Notes: generated by a model not told the origin, from the letters alone. Shown: positions 9,360 through 19,715, counted from the first letter of the stretch. The stretch is DNA of 64,000 nucleotides from Eubacterium plexicaudatum ASF492 (GCF_000364225.2 NZ_AQFT02000001.1:3243501-3307500), one strand, 5' to 3'. Numbers and translations are program-made.

Positions 9360-10826
9360 ATGAAAATTCAGCCAACTTATGCCCAAGTTGAAAAAATCGC
9401 AGCAGACGGTCATTATAACGTATTGCCGGTCAGCCTTGAAATCCTTTCCGATTTCACAACACCTATTGAAACGATGAAAATACTGAAAAATGTATCTACT
9501 TATTGTTATATGCTGGAATCTGCTCAGGCAAACGAAACATGGGGACGGTATACCTTCCTCGGGTTTGATCCGAAAATGGAGATCACTTGTGTTGATGGTA
9601 AAATGAAAATCGGCAATCTTAAGGTTAAGACAGATAACCCATCCGACTATCTTCGCCAAATTCTTGCTGATTATAAAAGTCCCCGTTTCGATTATCTTCC
9701 TTCCTTTACAGGCGGTCTTGTCGGATACTTCTCCTATGATTATCTCACCTACAGCGAACCGACAGTCAAATGTGATGTGGAAGATACCGAAGCATTTAAG
9801 GATGTTGACCTGATGCTCTTTGATAAGGTTATCGCATTTGATCATCTACGGCAAAAAATTATTCTCATTGTAAATATGCCGCTGGATGAGCCGGAAACAG
9901 GTTACAACAAAGCAGTTATGGAATTGAATCAGCTTGCAGAGCTTCTGAGATACGGCGAAAAGAAGAATGAGCCGGGCGGCAAGCTGCTTGGAGAAGTTAA
10001 ACCTTTGTTTGACAAAGAACAATTCTGCGGCATGATAGAAAAAGCAAAGTGCCATATCCACGAGGGGGATATTTTCCAGATTGTACTTTCCAACCGTCTG
10101 TGTGCGCCTTTTGAGGGAAGTCTTCTAAACACCTACCGTGTGCTTCGTAGCATCAATCCCTCTCCTTATATGTTCTATTTCTCTGGGACAGATGTTGAAG
10201 TTGCGGGTGCATCTCCCGAAACACTGGCCAGGCTGGAAAATGGTGTGCTGCACACTTTCCCACTTGCCGGAACAAGACCGAGAGGCAAAACTGAGGAAGA
10301 AGACAATGCTCTCGAAGCAGAGTTGCTTGCTGACGAAAAAGAACTTGCCGAACATAATATGCTGGTCGATTTAGGACGAAACGATCTCGGAAAAATAAGC
10401 AGGTTCGGTACTGTGCAGGTCGAAAAGCTCCATTCCATTGATCGCTTCTCTCATGTTATGCACATTGGCTCTACAGTACGTGGTGAAATTAGCGAAAATC
10501 ACGATGCGCTGGATGCCATTGAAGCGGTGTTGCCTGCCGGCACGCTTTCCGGTGCGCCGAAGATCAGGGCTTGCCAGTTAATTGGAGAACTTGAAAACAA
10601 CAAGCGTGGCATCTACGGAGGTGCCATTGGCTATATCGACTTCACGGGGAATATGGACACCTGTATTGCCATCCGCATCGCCTATAAGAAAAACGGTAAG
10701 GTGTTTGTAAGAAGCGGCGCAGGAATCGTTGCGGATTCCGTACCCGAAAAGGAATTTGAAGAATGCCTGAACAAAGCCAAATCTTCTCTCAAAGCATTGG
10801 AACTTGCACAGGAGGCGGAATTATGA
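9360..10826 (+). CDS. trpE: Anthranilate synthase component I
   Basis: A 488-residue protein that converts chorismate to anthranilate with ammonia supplied by TrpG. The start at 9360 has GGAGGA eight bases upstream; the frame is open further upstream into the leader, but that part is untranslated T-box. The N-terminus carries the tryptophan-feedback motif (MLESA). The C-terminal chorismate-binding domain has the usual signatures: QIVLSNR, PSPYMFYF, AGTRPRG, ERAEHNMLVDLGRND-like, and GTLSGAPK. The length is normal. The stop codon overlaps the trpG start (ATGA), indicating coupled synthesis of the 1:1 complex. Tryptophan probably controls it twice, by T-box and by feedback. Confidence 0.97.
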   Translation: MKIQPTYAQVEKIAADGHYNVLPVSLEILSDFTTPIETMKILKNVSTYCYMLESAQANETWGRYTFLGFDPKMEITCVDGKMKIGNLKVKTDNPSDYLRQILADYKSPRFDYLPSFTGGLVGYFSYDYLTYSEPTVKCDVEDTEAFKDVDLMLFDKVIAFDHLRQKIILIVNMPLDEPETGYNKAVMELNQLAELLRYGEKKNEPGGKLLGEVKPLFDKEQFCGMIEKAKCHIHEGDIFQIVLSNRLCAPFEGSLLNTYRVLRSINPSPYMFYFSGTDVEVAGASPETLARLENGVLHTFPLAGTRPRGKTEEEDNALEAELLADEKELAEHNMLVDLGRNDLGKISRFGTVQVEKLHSIDRFSHVMHIGSTVRGEISENHDALDAIEAVLPAGTLSGAPKIRACQLIGELENNKRGIYGGAIGYIDFTGNMDTCIAIRIAYKKNGKVFVRSGAGIVADSVPEKEFEECLNKAKSSLKALELAQEAEL

Positions 10827-11398
10827 TTTTACTGATTGATAATTATGACAGCTTTTCCTATAACCTTTTTCAGCTCGTCGGTGAGATCGAACCGGATATC
10901 AAGGTCATTCGTAACGATGAAATGACGGTAGACGAAATAAAAAACTTGAATCCTGACCGCATTATTCTTTCCCCGGGTCCGGGCAGACCGGAAGATGCAG
11001 GTATCATCATAGATGTTGTAAAAACGATCCATGATATTCCCATACTCGGTGTTTGTCTCGGTCATCAGGCAATTTGTGCGGCTTTCGGTGCAATCGTTAC
11101 TTACGCAAAAGAACCAATGCACGGTAAACAGTCGAATGTGAAATTTGATACGGATTGCCCGCTGTTCAAAGTTTGCCCCAAAGTTGCACCTGTCGCACGA
11201 TACCACTCCCTTGCGGCAGATGCCGACACCATACCGGAAGAATTGAAAATAACCGCACTCACTACAGATGGCGAGGTAATGGCGGTACAACATAAGGAGT
11301 ATCCCATTTACGGCGTACAGTTTCATCCGGAATCCATTATGACGCCGGACGGTAAGCAGATGCTAAGAAATTTCATAAAGGAGATGAACCATGATTAA
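10823..11398 (+). CDS. trpG: Anthranilate synthase component II (glutamine amidotransferase)
   Basis: A 191-residue class I glutamine amidotransferase that provides ammonia to TrpE. The catalytic Cys lies in GVCLGHQ and the His-Glu pair in VQFHPESI. The N-terminal [11 protein letters not shown] and SPGPGRPED loops are typical. GGAGGCGG precedes the ATG at 10823, which overlaps the trpE stop. The 191-residue length fits a monofunctional TrpG and there is no TrpD fusion. As in many Gram-positive bacteria it might also serve folate synthesis (PabA role), but no pab gene is nearby. Confidence 0.96.
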   Translation: MILLIDNYDSFSYNLFQLVGEIEPDIKVIRNDEMTVDEIKNLNPDRIILSPGPGRPEDAGIIIDVVKTIHDIPILGVCLGHQAICAAFGAIVTYAKEPMHGKQSNVKFDTDCPLFKVCPKVAPVARYHSLAADADTIPEELKITALTTDGEVMAVQHKEYPIYGVQFHPESIMTPDGKQMLRNFIKEMNHD

Positions 11399-12422
11399 AG
11401 AAGCCATTGTAAAAATTGTAAACAAAAAAGACCTCACTTATGATGAGGCTTACACTGTCATGAACGAAATCATGAGCGGCGAAACTACCGCAACGCAGAA
11501 TGCTGCCTTTCTTGCAGCTTTGTCTGCCAAAAGCGCCAGAGCTGAGACCACTGACGAAATTGCCGGATGTGCGGCTGCAATGCGAGCACACGCAACCAGG
11601 GTTGAAACGGGAATGGAGCTGTTTGAGATTGTCGGCACAGGCGGCGATAATGCTCACAGCTTTAATATTTCCACCACTTCTGCTCTGGTAGTGGCTGCAA
11701 GCGGTATGAAAGTTGCAAAACACGGCAACAGAGCGGCATCCTCCCAGTGTGGAACGGCAGATTGTTTGGAAGCCCTCGGTGTAAATATTCAGCAAAGTCC
11801 GGCAAGGTGTATTGAGCTTCTGAACGAGGTCGGTATGTGTTTCTTTTTCGCACAGAAATACCACACTTCTATGAAATACGTTGGCGCTATCCGCAAGGAA
11901 CTTGGTTTTCGTACCGTGTTCAATATTCTCGGTCCTCTGACGAATCCGGGTACACCATCCATGCAGCTTCTCGGTGTGTATGATGATTACCTTGTTGAAC
12001 CGTTGGCTCAGGTTCTGATCAATCTTGGCATCAAGCGTGGCATGGTTGTGTACGGTCAGGATAAGCTGGATGAGATTTCCATGAGCGCACCGACTACGAT
12101 CTGTGAGATTCGTGACGGCTGGTTCAAATCCTCGGTGATCACACCGGAAGACTTCGGATTTGAACGCTGTACCAAAGATGACCTGAAGGGCGGCACACCG
12201 GAAGAAAATGCTAAAATTACCCTTGCTATCTTAAACGGTGAAAAAGGTCATAAAAGAAATGCTGTGCTGATAAACGCCGGAGCAGCGCTCTACATCGGCG
12301 GTAAGGCGGACAGTATGAAGGATGGTATTGCACTTGCGGCAGAAATAATTGACTCCGGCAAGGCACTTGAAACACTGAACAATCTCATTTCAGTCAGTAA
12401 TCGTCCGGAGGTAGAGGTATGA
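11391..12422 (+). CDS. trpD: Anthranilate phosphoribosyltransferase
   Basis: A 343-residue enzyme that transfers phosphoribosyl from PRPP to anthranilate. The glycine-rich PRPP loop [14 protein letters not shown] is intact, as are [15 protein letters not shown] and the QLLGVYDD region. The start overlaps the trpG stop by eight bases and the stop overlaps the trpC start (ATGA). Length and motif order are those of the normal family. Confidence 0.96.
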   Translation: MIKEAIVKIVNKKDLTYDEAYTVMNEIMSGETTATQNAAFLAALSAKSARAETTDEIAGCAAAMRAHATRVETGMELFEIVGTGGDNAHSFNISTTSALVVAASGMKVAKHGNRAASSQCGTADCLEALGVNIQQSPARCIELLNEVGMCFFFAQKYHTSMKYVGAIRKELGFRTVFNILGPLTNPGTPSMQLLGVYDDYLVEPLAQVLINLGIKRGMVVYGQDKLDEISMSAPTTICEIRDGWFKSSVITPEDFGFERCTKDDLKGGTPEENAKITLAILNGEKGHKRNAVLINAGAALYIGGKADSMKDGIALAAEIIDSGKALETLNNLISVSNRPEVEV

Positions 12423-13210
12423 CGATTTTAGATCAGCTTGCCGACTACGCCAGAGAACGTACCGAGCAAGCAAAATTGAAAATTCCGCTTGATGAAATCA
12501 AACGGCAGGCTTTGTCTCTTTCAAAAGGAAACTTTGCTTTTGAAAAGGCTCTTAAAACTCCGGACATATCATTCATCTGTGAGTGCAAAAAGGCATCTCC
12601 TTCAAAAGGACTCATTGCCCCAGATTTTCCCTATTTGCAGATTGCAAGAGAATACAAAATGGCAGGAGCAGACTGTATTTCCGTGCTGACAGAACCGAAA
12701 TGGTTTCTCGGAAGTGACAAGTACCTGAAAGAAATCGCCTCCAGCGTTCCCATCCCATGTCTGCGGAAAGACTTCACAGTAGATGAATATATGATCTACG
12801 AGGCAAAGGCTCTGGGCGCATCGGCGGTGTTGCTGATTTGTTCCATTTTAAGTGATGAGCAAATCAAATCCTATATCAGCATTTGTAATGAACTCGGATT
12901 ATCTGCATTGGTTGAAGCGCATGATGCAAACGAAGTGCAGACTGCACTTCACGCAGGAGCACGTATCATCGGTGTCAACAACCGTAATCTCAAAGATTTT
13001 TCAGTAGATACGGATAATAGCCACAAGCTCAGAGCGTTGATTCCCCGTGATGTGCTGTTTGTTTCCGAAAGTGGAGTCCGTAGTGCCGAGGATGTAGCAA
13101 AGCTACGTGAAATCGGTGCGGATGCTGTTTTGATTGGAGAAACCCTTATGCGAGCGCCCAACAAAAAGCCAAGCTTGATGAACTGCGAGGTGCGATATGA
13201 CGAAGATTAA
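12419..13210 (+). CDS. trpC: Indole-3-glycerol phosphate synthase
   Basis: A 263-residue (beta/alpha)8 enzyme that closes the indole ring of CdRP. Visible signatures are [13 protein letters not shown] near the N-terminus with the catalytic Lys, [35 protein letters not shown] and ISESG-like VSESGV with GETLMRA at the phosphate end. The gene is translationally coupled to trpD by a 4-base overlap and overlaps trpF by 14 bases. Confidence 0.96.
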   Translation: MTILDQLADYARERTEQAKLKIPLDEIKRQALSLSKGNFAFEKALKTPDISFICECKKASPSKGLIAPDFPYLQIAREYKMAGADCISVLTEPKWFLGSDKYLKEIASSVPIPCLRKDFTVDEYMIYEAKALGASAVLLICSILSDEQIKSYISICNELGLSALVEAHDANEVQTALHAGARIIGVNNRNLKDFSVDTDNSHKLRALIPRDVLFVSESGVRSAEDVAKLREIGADAVLIGETLMRAPNKKPSLMNCEVRYDED

Positions 13211-13805
13211 ACTTTGCGGACTTTCCCGACTTTGTGATATAGAAGCTGCAAACGAACTAAAGCCGGATTATATCGGATTTGTCTTTGCATCGAAAAGTAA
13301 GCGTTATGTAACATCCGAAAAAGCAGCGGAGTTAAAAAGCCGACTCCTGCCCGAAATTCAATCAGTTGGAGTATTTGTAAATGAACATCCGCAAGAGGTT
13401 GCAAAGCTATTGCAGGACGGCATTATCGACATAGCGCAGCTTCATGGTGACGAAGACGAAGATTATATTACACAGTTGCGACGGCTCATCGATAAGCCGA
13501 TCATCAAGGCTTTTCGTATTGAAACTGCGCATGACATAAAGATTGCAAATCAAAGTACGGCGGATTATATTTTGCTTGATTCCAGTGCAGGTACGGGAAC
13601 GGTATTTGATTGGGTTCTCGTAAAAAGTATTGAAAGACCGTATTTTCTTGCCGGAGGTCTTGACGCTCGCAATGTAGCAGATGCAGTCAAAACACTCCAT
13701 CCATCTGCAGTAGATGTCAGTACAGGAATTGAAACCAATGGAGTAAAAGATAAAATAAAAATGGCAGCATTTGTTGCCGCTGTCAGAAAGGAAGAAAGAT
13801 TATGA
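13197..13805 (+). CDS. trpF: Phosphoribosylanthranilate isomerase
   Basis: A 202-residue TIM barrel isomerising PRA to CdRP. It begins [11 protein letters not shown], with the catalytic Cys of the KxCG motif, and has [32 protein letters not shown] with the catalytic Asp, and [10 protein letters not shown] and VDVSTGIE phosphate-binding ends. It overlaps trpC (14 bases) and trpB (4 bases). The motifs are complete, so it is expected to be functional. Confidence 0.95.
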   Translation: MTKIKLCGLSRLCDIEAANELKPDYIGFVFASKSKRYVTSEKAAELKSRLLPEIQSVGVFVNEHPQEVAKLLQDGIIDIAQLHGDEDEDYITQLRRLIDKPIIKAFRIETAHDIKIANQSTADYILLDSSAGTGTVFDWVLVKSIERPYFLAGGLDARNVADAVKTLHPSAVDVSTGIETNGVKDKIKMAAFVAAVRKEERL

Positions 13806-14991
13806 CAAATCCAAATGGACGCTTCGGTATTCACGGCGGTCAGTACATTCCCGAAACGCTGATGAATGCAGTCATCGAACTGAAAGAAGCATATAATCAC
13901 TATAAAAATGATTCTGAATTTAACAGAGAGCTTACTGAACTCTTCAATGAATACGCAGGCAGACCGTCAAGACTGTACTTTGCTGAGAAAATGACAAAAG
14001 ACCTCGGCGGAGCGAAAATTTATCTGAAACGGGAAGACCTGAATCACACCGGAGCACATAAAATCAACAATGTACTTGGTCAGGCGCTTCTTGCAAAAAG
14101 ATGGGCAAAACTCGATTGATTGCTGAAACAGGAGCCGGACAGCACGGTGTCGCCACGGCGACCGCCGCTGCTCTGATGAACATGGAATGTGTTGTCTTTA
14201 TGGGTGAAGAAGATACTATTCGTCAGGCACTGAATGTGTACCGGATGAGATTGCTTGGCGCTGAGGTTATTCCCGTCAAAACAGGCACAGCTACCCTCAA
14301 AGATGCCGTGTCTGAGGCTATGCGTGAATGGACTTCCCGTATCTGCGATACGCATTATTGTCTTGGTTCTGTTATGGGACCGCATCCTTTTCCCACCATT
14401 GTCCGTGATTTCCAAGCGGTTATTTCAAAAGAAATCAAAGAACAGATGCTTGCAAAAGAAGACAGACTGCCCGATGCCGTTATTGCCTGTGTGGGCGGCG
14501 GTTCCAATGCCATCGGCAGCTTCTATCATTTCATAGAAGATGAAGATGTAAGACTGATCGGTTGCGAGGCGGCAGGCAGAGGTGTTGATACTTTTGAAAC
14601 TGCAGCAACCATTGCTACAGGCAGAGTCGGAATCTTCCACGGAATGAAATCGTATTTCTGTCAGGATAAGGATGGCCAGATTGCTCCCGTTTATTCTATT
14701 TCCGCAGGACTTGACTACCCCGGCGTTGGTCCTGAGCACGCTCATTTGCACGATATTGGCAGAGCAGAATATGTACCTGTCACCGATGACGAAGCGGTAA
14801 ATGCTTTTGAATATCTGGCAAAGACCGAGGGAATTATTCCTGCTATCGAATCGGCTCACGCTGTTGCACACGCAATGAAGATCGCACCGACAATGGAGAA
14901 AGATAAAATCATTGTCATCACCATTTCCGGCAGAGGCGACAAGGACTGTGCCGCCATTGCCCGTTACAGAGGGGAGGATATCCATGAGTAA
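13802..14991 (+). CDS. trpB: Tryptophan synthase beta chain (one frameshift in the sequence)
   Basis: Two frames, 13802-14119 and from about 14101 to 14991, give a complete 396-residue TrpB if the A5 run at 14095-14099 is read as A6. That restores [21 protein letters not shown] across the join. The PLP lysine sits in HTGAHKINN, followed by the substrate loop [10 protein letters not shown], the phosphate loop GGGSNAIG and the C-terminal SGRGDKD. It makes tryptophan from indole and serine. A lone frameshift in an otherwise perfect trp operon, in a homopolymer and matching many others here, is best explained as a sequencing error. It overlaps trpA by eight bases. Confidence 0.93.
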
Positions 14992-15754
14992 TATTCGTAA
15001 AGCATTTGAAAATGGCAAGGCGTTTATCGCCTTTATCACTTGCGGCGACCCCGATTTGGAAACTACTGCTAAAGTAGTTCGTGCCGCCGCGGAAAACGGT
15101 GCAGACCTTATTGAACTTGGCATACCATTCTCTGATCCTACCGCAGAGGGTCCTGTCATTCAGGGTGCAAATCTGAGGGCACTGACCGGCGGTATCACAA
15201 CCGATAAAATATTCGCCTTTGTCAAAGAACTTCGCCGTGATGTAAAAGTTCCAATGGTTTTTATGACCTATGCCAATGTTGTGTTCTCCTACGGTGCGGA
15301 AAAATTTATTTCAACCTGTCGTGATATTGAAATAGATGGACTGATCCTGCCCGATCTTCCATTTGAAGAAAAGGAAGAATTTCAGCCGCTATGCAGACAG
15401 TATGACATTAACTTAATTTCCCTGATTGCACCAACCTCAGAAAACCGTATTGCCATGATTGCAAAAGAAGCAGAAGGTTTCGTCTACATCGTTTCCAGCC
15501 TCGGTGTGACAGGCACACGGAGTGAGATTAAGACAGACCTTGCCTCCATTATCAATGTAGTCAGAGAAAATACCGATGTGCCTTGTGCAATCGGGTTCGG
15601 TATTTCAACACCTGAACAAGCAAAGAAAATGGCAGATATTTCCGATGGGGCCATTGTCGGCTCCGCAATTATTAAGCTGCTTGAAAAACACGGCAAAGAC
15701 GCACCGAGGTATGTGGGGGAATATGTGAAGTCGATGAAAAATGCCATAAGATAA
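14984..15754 (+). CDS. trpA: Tryptophan synthase alpha chain
   Basis: A 256-residue TIM barrel cleaving indole-3-glycerol phosphate. The start at 14984 (GAGGATATCC ahead) is preferred over an upstream in-frame ATG lying inside trpB. Motifs are [12 protein letters not shown], the catalytic Glu in [17 protein letters not shown], the catalytic Asp in [12 protein letters not shown], and GFGIS and GSAIIK for phosphate binding. It is the last gene of the operon, directly before the terminator. Confidence 0.96.
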   Translation: MSNIRKAFENGKAFIAFITCGDPDLETTAKVVRAAAENGADLIELGIPFSDPTAEGPVIQGANLRALTGGITTDKIFAFVKELRRDVKVPMVFMTYANVVFSYGAEKFISTCRDIEIDGLILPDLPFEEKEEFQPLCRQYDINLISLIAPTSENRIAMIAKEAEGFVYIVSSLGVTGTRSEIKTDLASIINVVRENTDVPCAIGFGISTPEQAKKMADISDGAIVGSAIIKLLEKHGKDAPRYVGEYVKSMKNAIR

Positions 15755-15758
15755 ACTT

Positions 15759-15811
15759 CAAAATACAATTAGAGCAGTTTTGCTTACAAAACCTGCTCTA
15801 ATTGTATTTTG
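15759..15811 (+). terminator. Terminator of the trp operon
   Basis: A perfect 19-bp stem pairs 15759-15777 with 15793-15811, five bases after the trpA stop. An inner TTTTG/CAAAA extension makes it longer still. The T-tract is short, but the fold is very stable and A/T-rich arms would let it act in both directions. Confidence 0.9.
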
Positions 15812-15901
15812 GTATCTGATTGAATAATTTGTAACTTTTGCAGAAAACCCCTTGACAAAAGATAAATATATGTATATAAATGAATGTAAAGGAGCGACGC
15901 T

Positions 15902-16824
15902 ATGAAGAAAAGAATTATTATAAGGCAAGGCGCTGTAATGGGGATTTTATCAGCAATGTTTTTTTTCGCAGTTGAAGCAAATTTGAATCTGTTGAATGTT
16001 CATGCGTCGGAGATGTCTACGCTGTATTCAGAAGACGCTGTGCAGAATGCATTAGAAGATTTTTTGAAGATTTTTTAGATACGATGCTCTCAGATAGCAG
16101 CAAAGATTATTCAAGTGATGATTTTGCGACAATAAATGGATACATTGCAGCAAAATACCTTGTTGCTAAAAGAGAAGGCAATAAAATATTATTGGATGGA
16201 ATTCAGGCAGTCAGTTTGGAGGAAGTCGTACTAGAGGAACTTTTGGAAAAAGATGATTCCTTGGAAGCAACCGTATACGTAAATTATGAGTATTCATGGG
16301 GCAGCGGCAGTCAGGAGGATACATGCAGAACAGGATCGCTTTATCTGGTGACTCTGGCAAAATCAAATGAGGGTTATAAAGTATTGGACTTGGATGACAT
16401 TGAGAATGATGAAGTGCAGATGGCAAAAGACAGTATCTGTATATCAGCACAAAACTCAAAAGACATTTATCAGAGCGCAGATGAATATTTTGACAAGATA
16501 CGGCAAAATGCGATAGATATGACAGAGACAGTCATTGATCATAAAGCGTTAGAATCAGAGGATGAAGTTCTTTTTGCACCGGATAATATCAAAGTTACTT
16601 ATGATACATCAAAATCGAGAAACTGGGGATACAAGTTAGGAGATAAATACGAGAATTATATTTTTAAAAGAGCTGCTGAGGCCTATACGAATTTTATCTC
16701 TCAATGTATACGGGCAGGATATGACGGGGCTGATGGATATAAAGAAGCATTTTGCAATTATGTGACATCTAATTCTTGGATAGAGCCAAGAGTAACAGTA
16801 TCTAACAATAGTAATGTGTATAGG
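15902..16824 (+). pseudogene. Secreted amidase-domain-like protein, frameshifted and cut by an IS256 fragment
   Basis: AAGGAG precedes ATG at 15902. The first frame gives a signal peptide (Lys/Arg-rich start, hydrophobic core, VHASEM) and stops at TAG; adding a T to the T6 run at 16071-16076 joins it to DTMLSDSSKDYSSDDF and onward. The layout matches Firmicutes proteins with a C-terminal amidase domain (Amidase_6). However, the catalytic CTNF motif reads AYTNFISQCIRAG with Tyr in place of Cys. Homology ends near 16824 where an IS256-type end begins, so the catalytic His region is missing. It is probably non-functional. Confidence 0.7.
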
Positions 16825-17064
16825 GTGTGTAAAATAAACTGTGTAAACCATCACAGATTATTCGACACACCCATTTTTTTTCGTTTAAAATATTTTCAAC
16901 AAAGCTGTGCATAATTGGTAGAAATTGGCAGACAATATTTTTGGAGACAAACGATTATGTCACAGGATTTTAATTACCAGGAAGCATCATCACAGTGCAA
17001 GACCATGGAAGATATTACCGGAAAGGATGGGCTGGTTCAAAAGATCATGCCCTCCGACAGGTAG
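16825..17064 (+). mobile_element. IS256-family left-end fragment with transposase N-terminal stub
   Basis: From 16825 the sequence GTGTGTAAAATAAACTGTGT resembles the terminal repeat of Lachnospiraceae IS256-type elements. After a normal leader, a start at 16957 (GGAGAC upstream) encodes MSQDFNYQEA, KTMEDITGKDG and LVQKIM, the characteristic transposase N-terminus. It then runs into unrelated sequence and stops at 17064 after 35 residues. The DDE domain and right end are absent, so this is an immobile scar that also explains the loss of the amidase tail. Confidence 0.75.
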
Positions 17065-17095
17065 CAGCAATATTTGATTTTCCTTTCTTTTCACG

Positions 17096-17127
17096 AAAAA
17101 AAGACAATCTGATTGACTGTCTTTTTT
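17096..17127. terminator. Bidirectional terminator
   Basis: The arms AAAAAGACA and TGTCTTTTT form a hairpin between 17096 and 17127 with A- and T-tracts on either side, so it works on both strands. It lies 86 bases beyond the stop of the minus-strand PDDEXK_2 gene. Confidence 0.75.
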
Positions 17128-17212
17128 CCGGAAAACAGAAAAAGCAGCGAATTGTTTTTTCTAATAAAAACAAATTCACTACTTTACTGCTTGTGTTATT
17201 TAGTTACTGTAA

Positions 17213-18145
17213 TTATGCCAGCACAGGCTCTTTTTTTCTAATGACAGCCTCTACTTCCTCTATGGTCTTTTCAACAATCCTTGCAATCTGTTCTGATGAA
17301 TAGCCATCTCTGTGCATATTCATAATTATTTTTACATTTTCTGCATCCCTGATTCCCTGTGAAAGATTACACATAGCGCTCACATCCTTTCTCAACTCAT
17401 CATCTATCGGAACATGGTACTCATTTTTTATAATCCCTAATTTTTCTTGGGCGGTCAGCTCCATTGAAAGCAACGTACTCAGCAGACGATGCAGCTCATA
17501 CTTCTCATCATGCTCCGGAAGTTCATTTGCTATACCAATCAGGACAATATTCAGCAGGTCAAGCCTGCCTTTCCACGGATAAGAACCTAACAGCTTATCA
17601 TCCGTCAGATGCACATAATCCATACTGTTCTCGTCCATGTTCATACATACCCAAATGCTGAATACACGCCTGATGTCGTTAAAATTTGTCCCTACGAAAT
17701 CCCGTTCTTTCTGCGAGGAAACAAGGCGGCTCACATAGAAAACTGCCCTGTTTAAGATATGGTAGCTTGTCGGTTCATCCTTCTGTCCTTCAATGTTCAC
17801 GATAACCTGCGAGATACCATCTTTCATCCGCACATAAAAGATAATGTCAAACCGTATAAGCCCCTCGTTGATCTCCACATTTTCCGTATTCATCCCGACA
17901 ATGCGCTGCCCGTTTTCTTCTTTTTCCACATTTGTCAGCCCCGGCTCCACCGGAACCACACTGATAGACGGCTCTCCTTCAATATAGGATACCACATCTT
18001 TCGGGTTCATTCCCTTAAACTCATCAACCGTCTTTACCAGAATATGCGCCAGAATGATTTTATTTCCCAACAGGCGTTTTGCCTTATCATCATATTGTGC
18101 GTCCTGGTCTGCTGCGCTGATCGCATTTTTTATTTCCGTATCCAT
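17213..18145 (-). CDS. PD-(D/E)XK nuclease family transposase-like protein (PDDEXK_2/Rpn type)
   Basis: A 310-residue protein of the kind very numerous in Lachnospiraceae genomes. It opens with DDKAKRLLGNKIILAHILV, has the nuclease core FDIIFYVRM..VIVNIEGQKDE (Asp and the ExQ motif), then the SYHILNRAVFYVSRLVSSQ segment, and ends with an EQIARIVEKTIEEVEAVI helical tail. The start at 18145 has AGGAGG about ten bases upstream. Family members such as RpnA promote recombination; the physiological role is unclear. It sits in accessory DNA and ends before the bidirectional terminator. Confidence 0.85.
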   Translation of the reverse strand: MDTEIKNAISAADQDAQYDDKAKRLLGNKIILAHILVKTVDEFKGMNPKDVVSYIEGEPSISVVPVEPGLTNVEKEENGQRIVGMNTENVEINEGLIRFDIIFYVRMKDGISQVIVNIEGQKDEPTSYHILNRAVFYVSRLVSSQKERDFVGTNFNDIRRVFSIWVCMNMDENSMDYVHLTDDKLLGSYPWKGRLDLLNIVLIGIANELPEHDEKYELHRLLSTLLSMELTAQEKLGIIKNEYHVPIDDELRKDVSAMCNLSQGIRDAENVKIIMNMHRDGYSSEQIARIVEKTIEEVEAVIRKKEPVLA

Positions 18146-18302
18146 CAGCCATAAACCTCCTTTTCGTATGGTAGGAAACGCAAAAGCCATTCCCAAAAGG
18201 TATATGACCTCAATGCCATTATACCCCGAAATCTTTGCTAAATCAATCGGAACTTTTTAATTGCTAACCCGGACAATGGTTGAAATTTGATTTTTTTGAT
18301 TG

Positions 18303-18986
18303 TTACAGCGTTTCCTCCTTCCTTTTCGCTTTCTCCGTATCTGCCCTGCCTGCTCCGGATACCTGTGCCTTGTATGCCGCCAGCTTCTCCTTTAACGATG
18401 CCCTCTGCACAGGCTTGTCAGCCATTGCCGCCGCAACTCTCAGCCCTCTACTGTCCGCTGTATAATCATGCCTTGCGTTTTCTACCGGGTACGGTATCGG
18501 TACATTGGCAGCTTTTTCGCCTGTTTCCGGTTGCTCAGAAACGTTTTCCGTCTGCCCTGGCTTCCGGACATTATGTCCAGAAGTTTCCTGCCCTCCGTTT
18601 TCTTCCTCCGGCGCATCGTCCATGCCAATCGCATCATCGCCCTTTTCTTCCATATTGAGCAGGGCATTTAAGGCGGACAGCCGTTCCAGCTTCTCCGCAA
18701 GTTCAGCTTCCTGTGCGAACGGCTTTGTGACCTCCGCTTTTGCGGTTTCAAGCTGCCGCTCCACGGTTTCCAGTTTCGTCTGCGCTTCGGAAAGCTGTCC
18801 TTTTAAATTCATCACAAATTTGTGGTTGAACGAATCAAAGGACACCGCCATCTTAAACCCGGCATACTCCCCGACTGTAGCAGGCACGTTGACGGTTTTC
18901 ATCTCCCTGCACATCTCCACAAAGGCGGCTCCGGCTTCTTTTTTATCCGCATAAACCTTATTGTTAATGACTTCATGAGCTGTCAC
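18303..18986 (-). pseudogene. C-terminal remnant of an ICE-encoded SNF2 helicase/DNA methylase protein
   Basis: The 227 residues match the extreme C-terminus of the very large (over 2000 residue) SNF2/methylase proteins of Firmicutes conjugative elements: VINNKVYADKKEAGAAFVEM, GFKMAVSFDSFNHKF, LETVERQLETAKAEVTKPFA and LSALNALLNMEEKGDD. Relatives have about 30 extra residues between NLKGQLS and AQTKLETVE, so an internal deletion is also likely. No upstream part of the protein remains. It marks the edge of a decayed integrative element. Confidence 0.75.
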
Positions 18987-19237
18987 AAATTTGCTACGTT
19001 AATTTGTCAAAAAATGCCCTTTTCTACGATTCGCTGACAATGGTGGAGCACCAATCCCATTTTTGCCTTCTACACGCACAAAAGTGGAGGGATTTTTGGC
19101 ACTTTGACAGGATTATGAGTAAAATGACCTTCTTTGCTCTCTAATTTGTCAATCGCTACCAGAGTGTATGCGGAATACGCATAAAAAGCGCAATTAAGCG
19201 ATTGAAAAAAATTTTTTTGACATATTCATGGTAAGCG
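18987..19237. other. Non-coding ICE scar
   Basis: I see no gene in these 250 bases. TAATTTGTCAA occurs twice, near 18998 and 19141, and the AT-rich run before 19238 resembles an element-end junction. No clear target duplication could be found by eye. Confidence 0.3.
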
Positions 19238-19372
19238 ATGAATAACCTGCCGTCCCACAAGAACAGGATTTTGCCCTATTATGATAGCAACTTGGAGCGA
19301 ATATCTACATCTGACGAACTGCCAGCGTGGAAAAAGGATAAAGACCTTCTTGATTGGTTGAAATCTTTGTAA
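19238..19372 (+). CDS. Small ORF, possibly the tail of a recombinase gene
   Basis: A 44-residue frame has hydrophilic, protein-like sequence: NRILPYYDSNLERI, then DELPAWKKDKDLLDWLKSL. It has no good ribosome site, and a stop codon lies just upstream in frame. It ends 13 bases before a 13-bp inverted repeat that looks like an element end. That position would suit the 3' end of a tyrosine recombinase in a recombinase-trio element, but I do not firmly recognise it. Confidence 0.3.
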   Translation: MNNLPSHKNRILPYYDSNLERISTSDELPAWKKDKDLLDWLKSL

Positions 19373-19385
19373 AGGTTTACCCCTG

Positions 19386-19454
19386 ATTATGCAAAGTTCA
19401 AAAGAGCCTATACCCTATAAAATCAGCAAAAATGTAGGCCCAACTTTGCATAAT
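19386..19454. repeat. Short element with 13-bp inverted repeats
   Basis: ATTATGCAAAGTT at 19386-19398 is repeated inverted as AACTTTGCATAAT at 19442-19454, enclosing 43 bases. The right arm interrupts a ParA gene just after its Walker A start. It may be a MITE-like insertion or two abutting ends of a larger element left after deletion. Confidence 0.6.
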
Positions 19455-19457
19455 AAC

Positions 19458-19514
19458 TTACTTTTCATAACCGACTCCGCCTTTCTGGTTTGCGATTGCG
19501 ATTATTTTACACAT
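19458..19514 (-). pseudogene. ParA N-terminal stub
   Basis: An 18-residue frame behind AAGGAG reads MCKIIAIANQKGGVG and then YEK and stop. The first 15 residues are the start of a ParA-type ATPase with the deviant Walker A motif (normally KGGVGKTTT), common in ICEs and plasmids. The sequence breaks at the inverted-repeat element, so the rest of parA has been replaced or deleted. Confidence 0.75.
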
Positions 19515-19535
19515 GATCTGATTCTCCTTTGCTTT

Positions 19536-19715
19536 CTACTGGTTTTCTTTTACGTTGCTTTTCCTGACTTCCACATAAGTCCGGTAATATTTCTTTGTCC
19601 CTTTGTTTGGGAACATATCGGAAAACTCCGTCACTTCGATTTTCGGGTTCCTCTGTAAAATCTTCCCGAACCACTTAATATCGTTCTTCGTTCCCATAAG
19701 CCTAACCTTTAACAT
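19536..19715 (-). CDS. DUF3970-like small ICE protein
   Basis: A 59-residue protein: MLKVRLMGTKNDIKWF, then EFSDMFPNKGTKKYYRTYVEV. Small proteins of this type (DUF3970) are regularly found in conjugative elements next to parA and DUF6075 genes, as here. The start overlaps the stop of the upstream DUF6075 gene (TGATG) and the parA stub follows after 21 bases, so this is a preserved fragment of an ICE operon. Function unknown. Confidence 0.65.
   Translation of the reverse strand: MLKVRLMGTKNDIKWFGKILQRNPKIEVTEFSDMFPNKGTKKYYRTYVEVRKSNVKENQ

Noticed and set aside
13802..14991. trpB as a pseudogene, implying tryptophan auxotrophy
   Set aside because: The only defect is one missing base in an A5 run, the same defect seen in about twenty other places. 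All other trp genes are intact.
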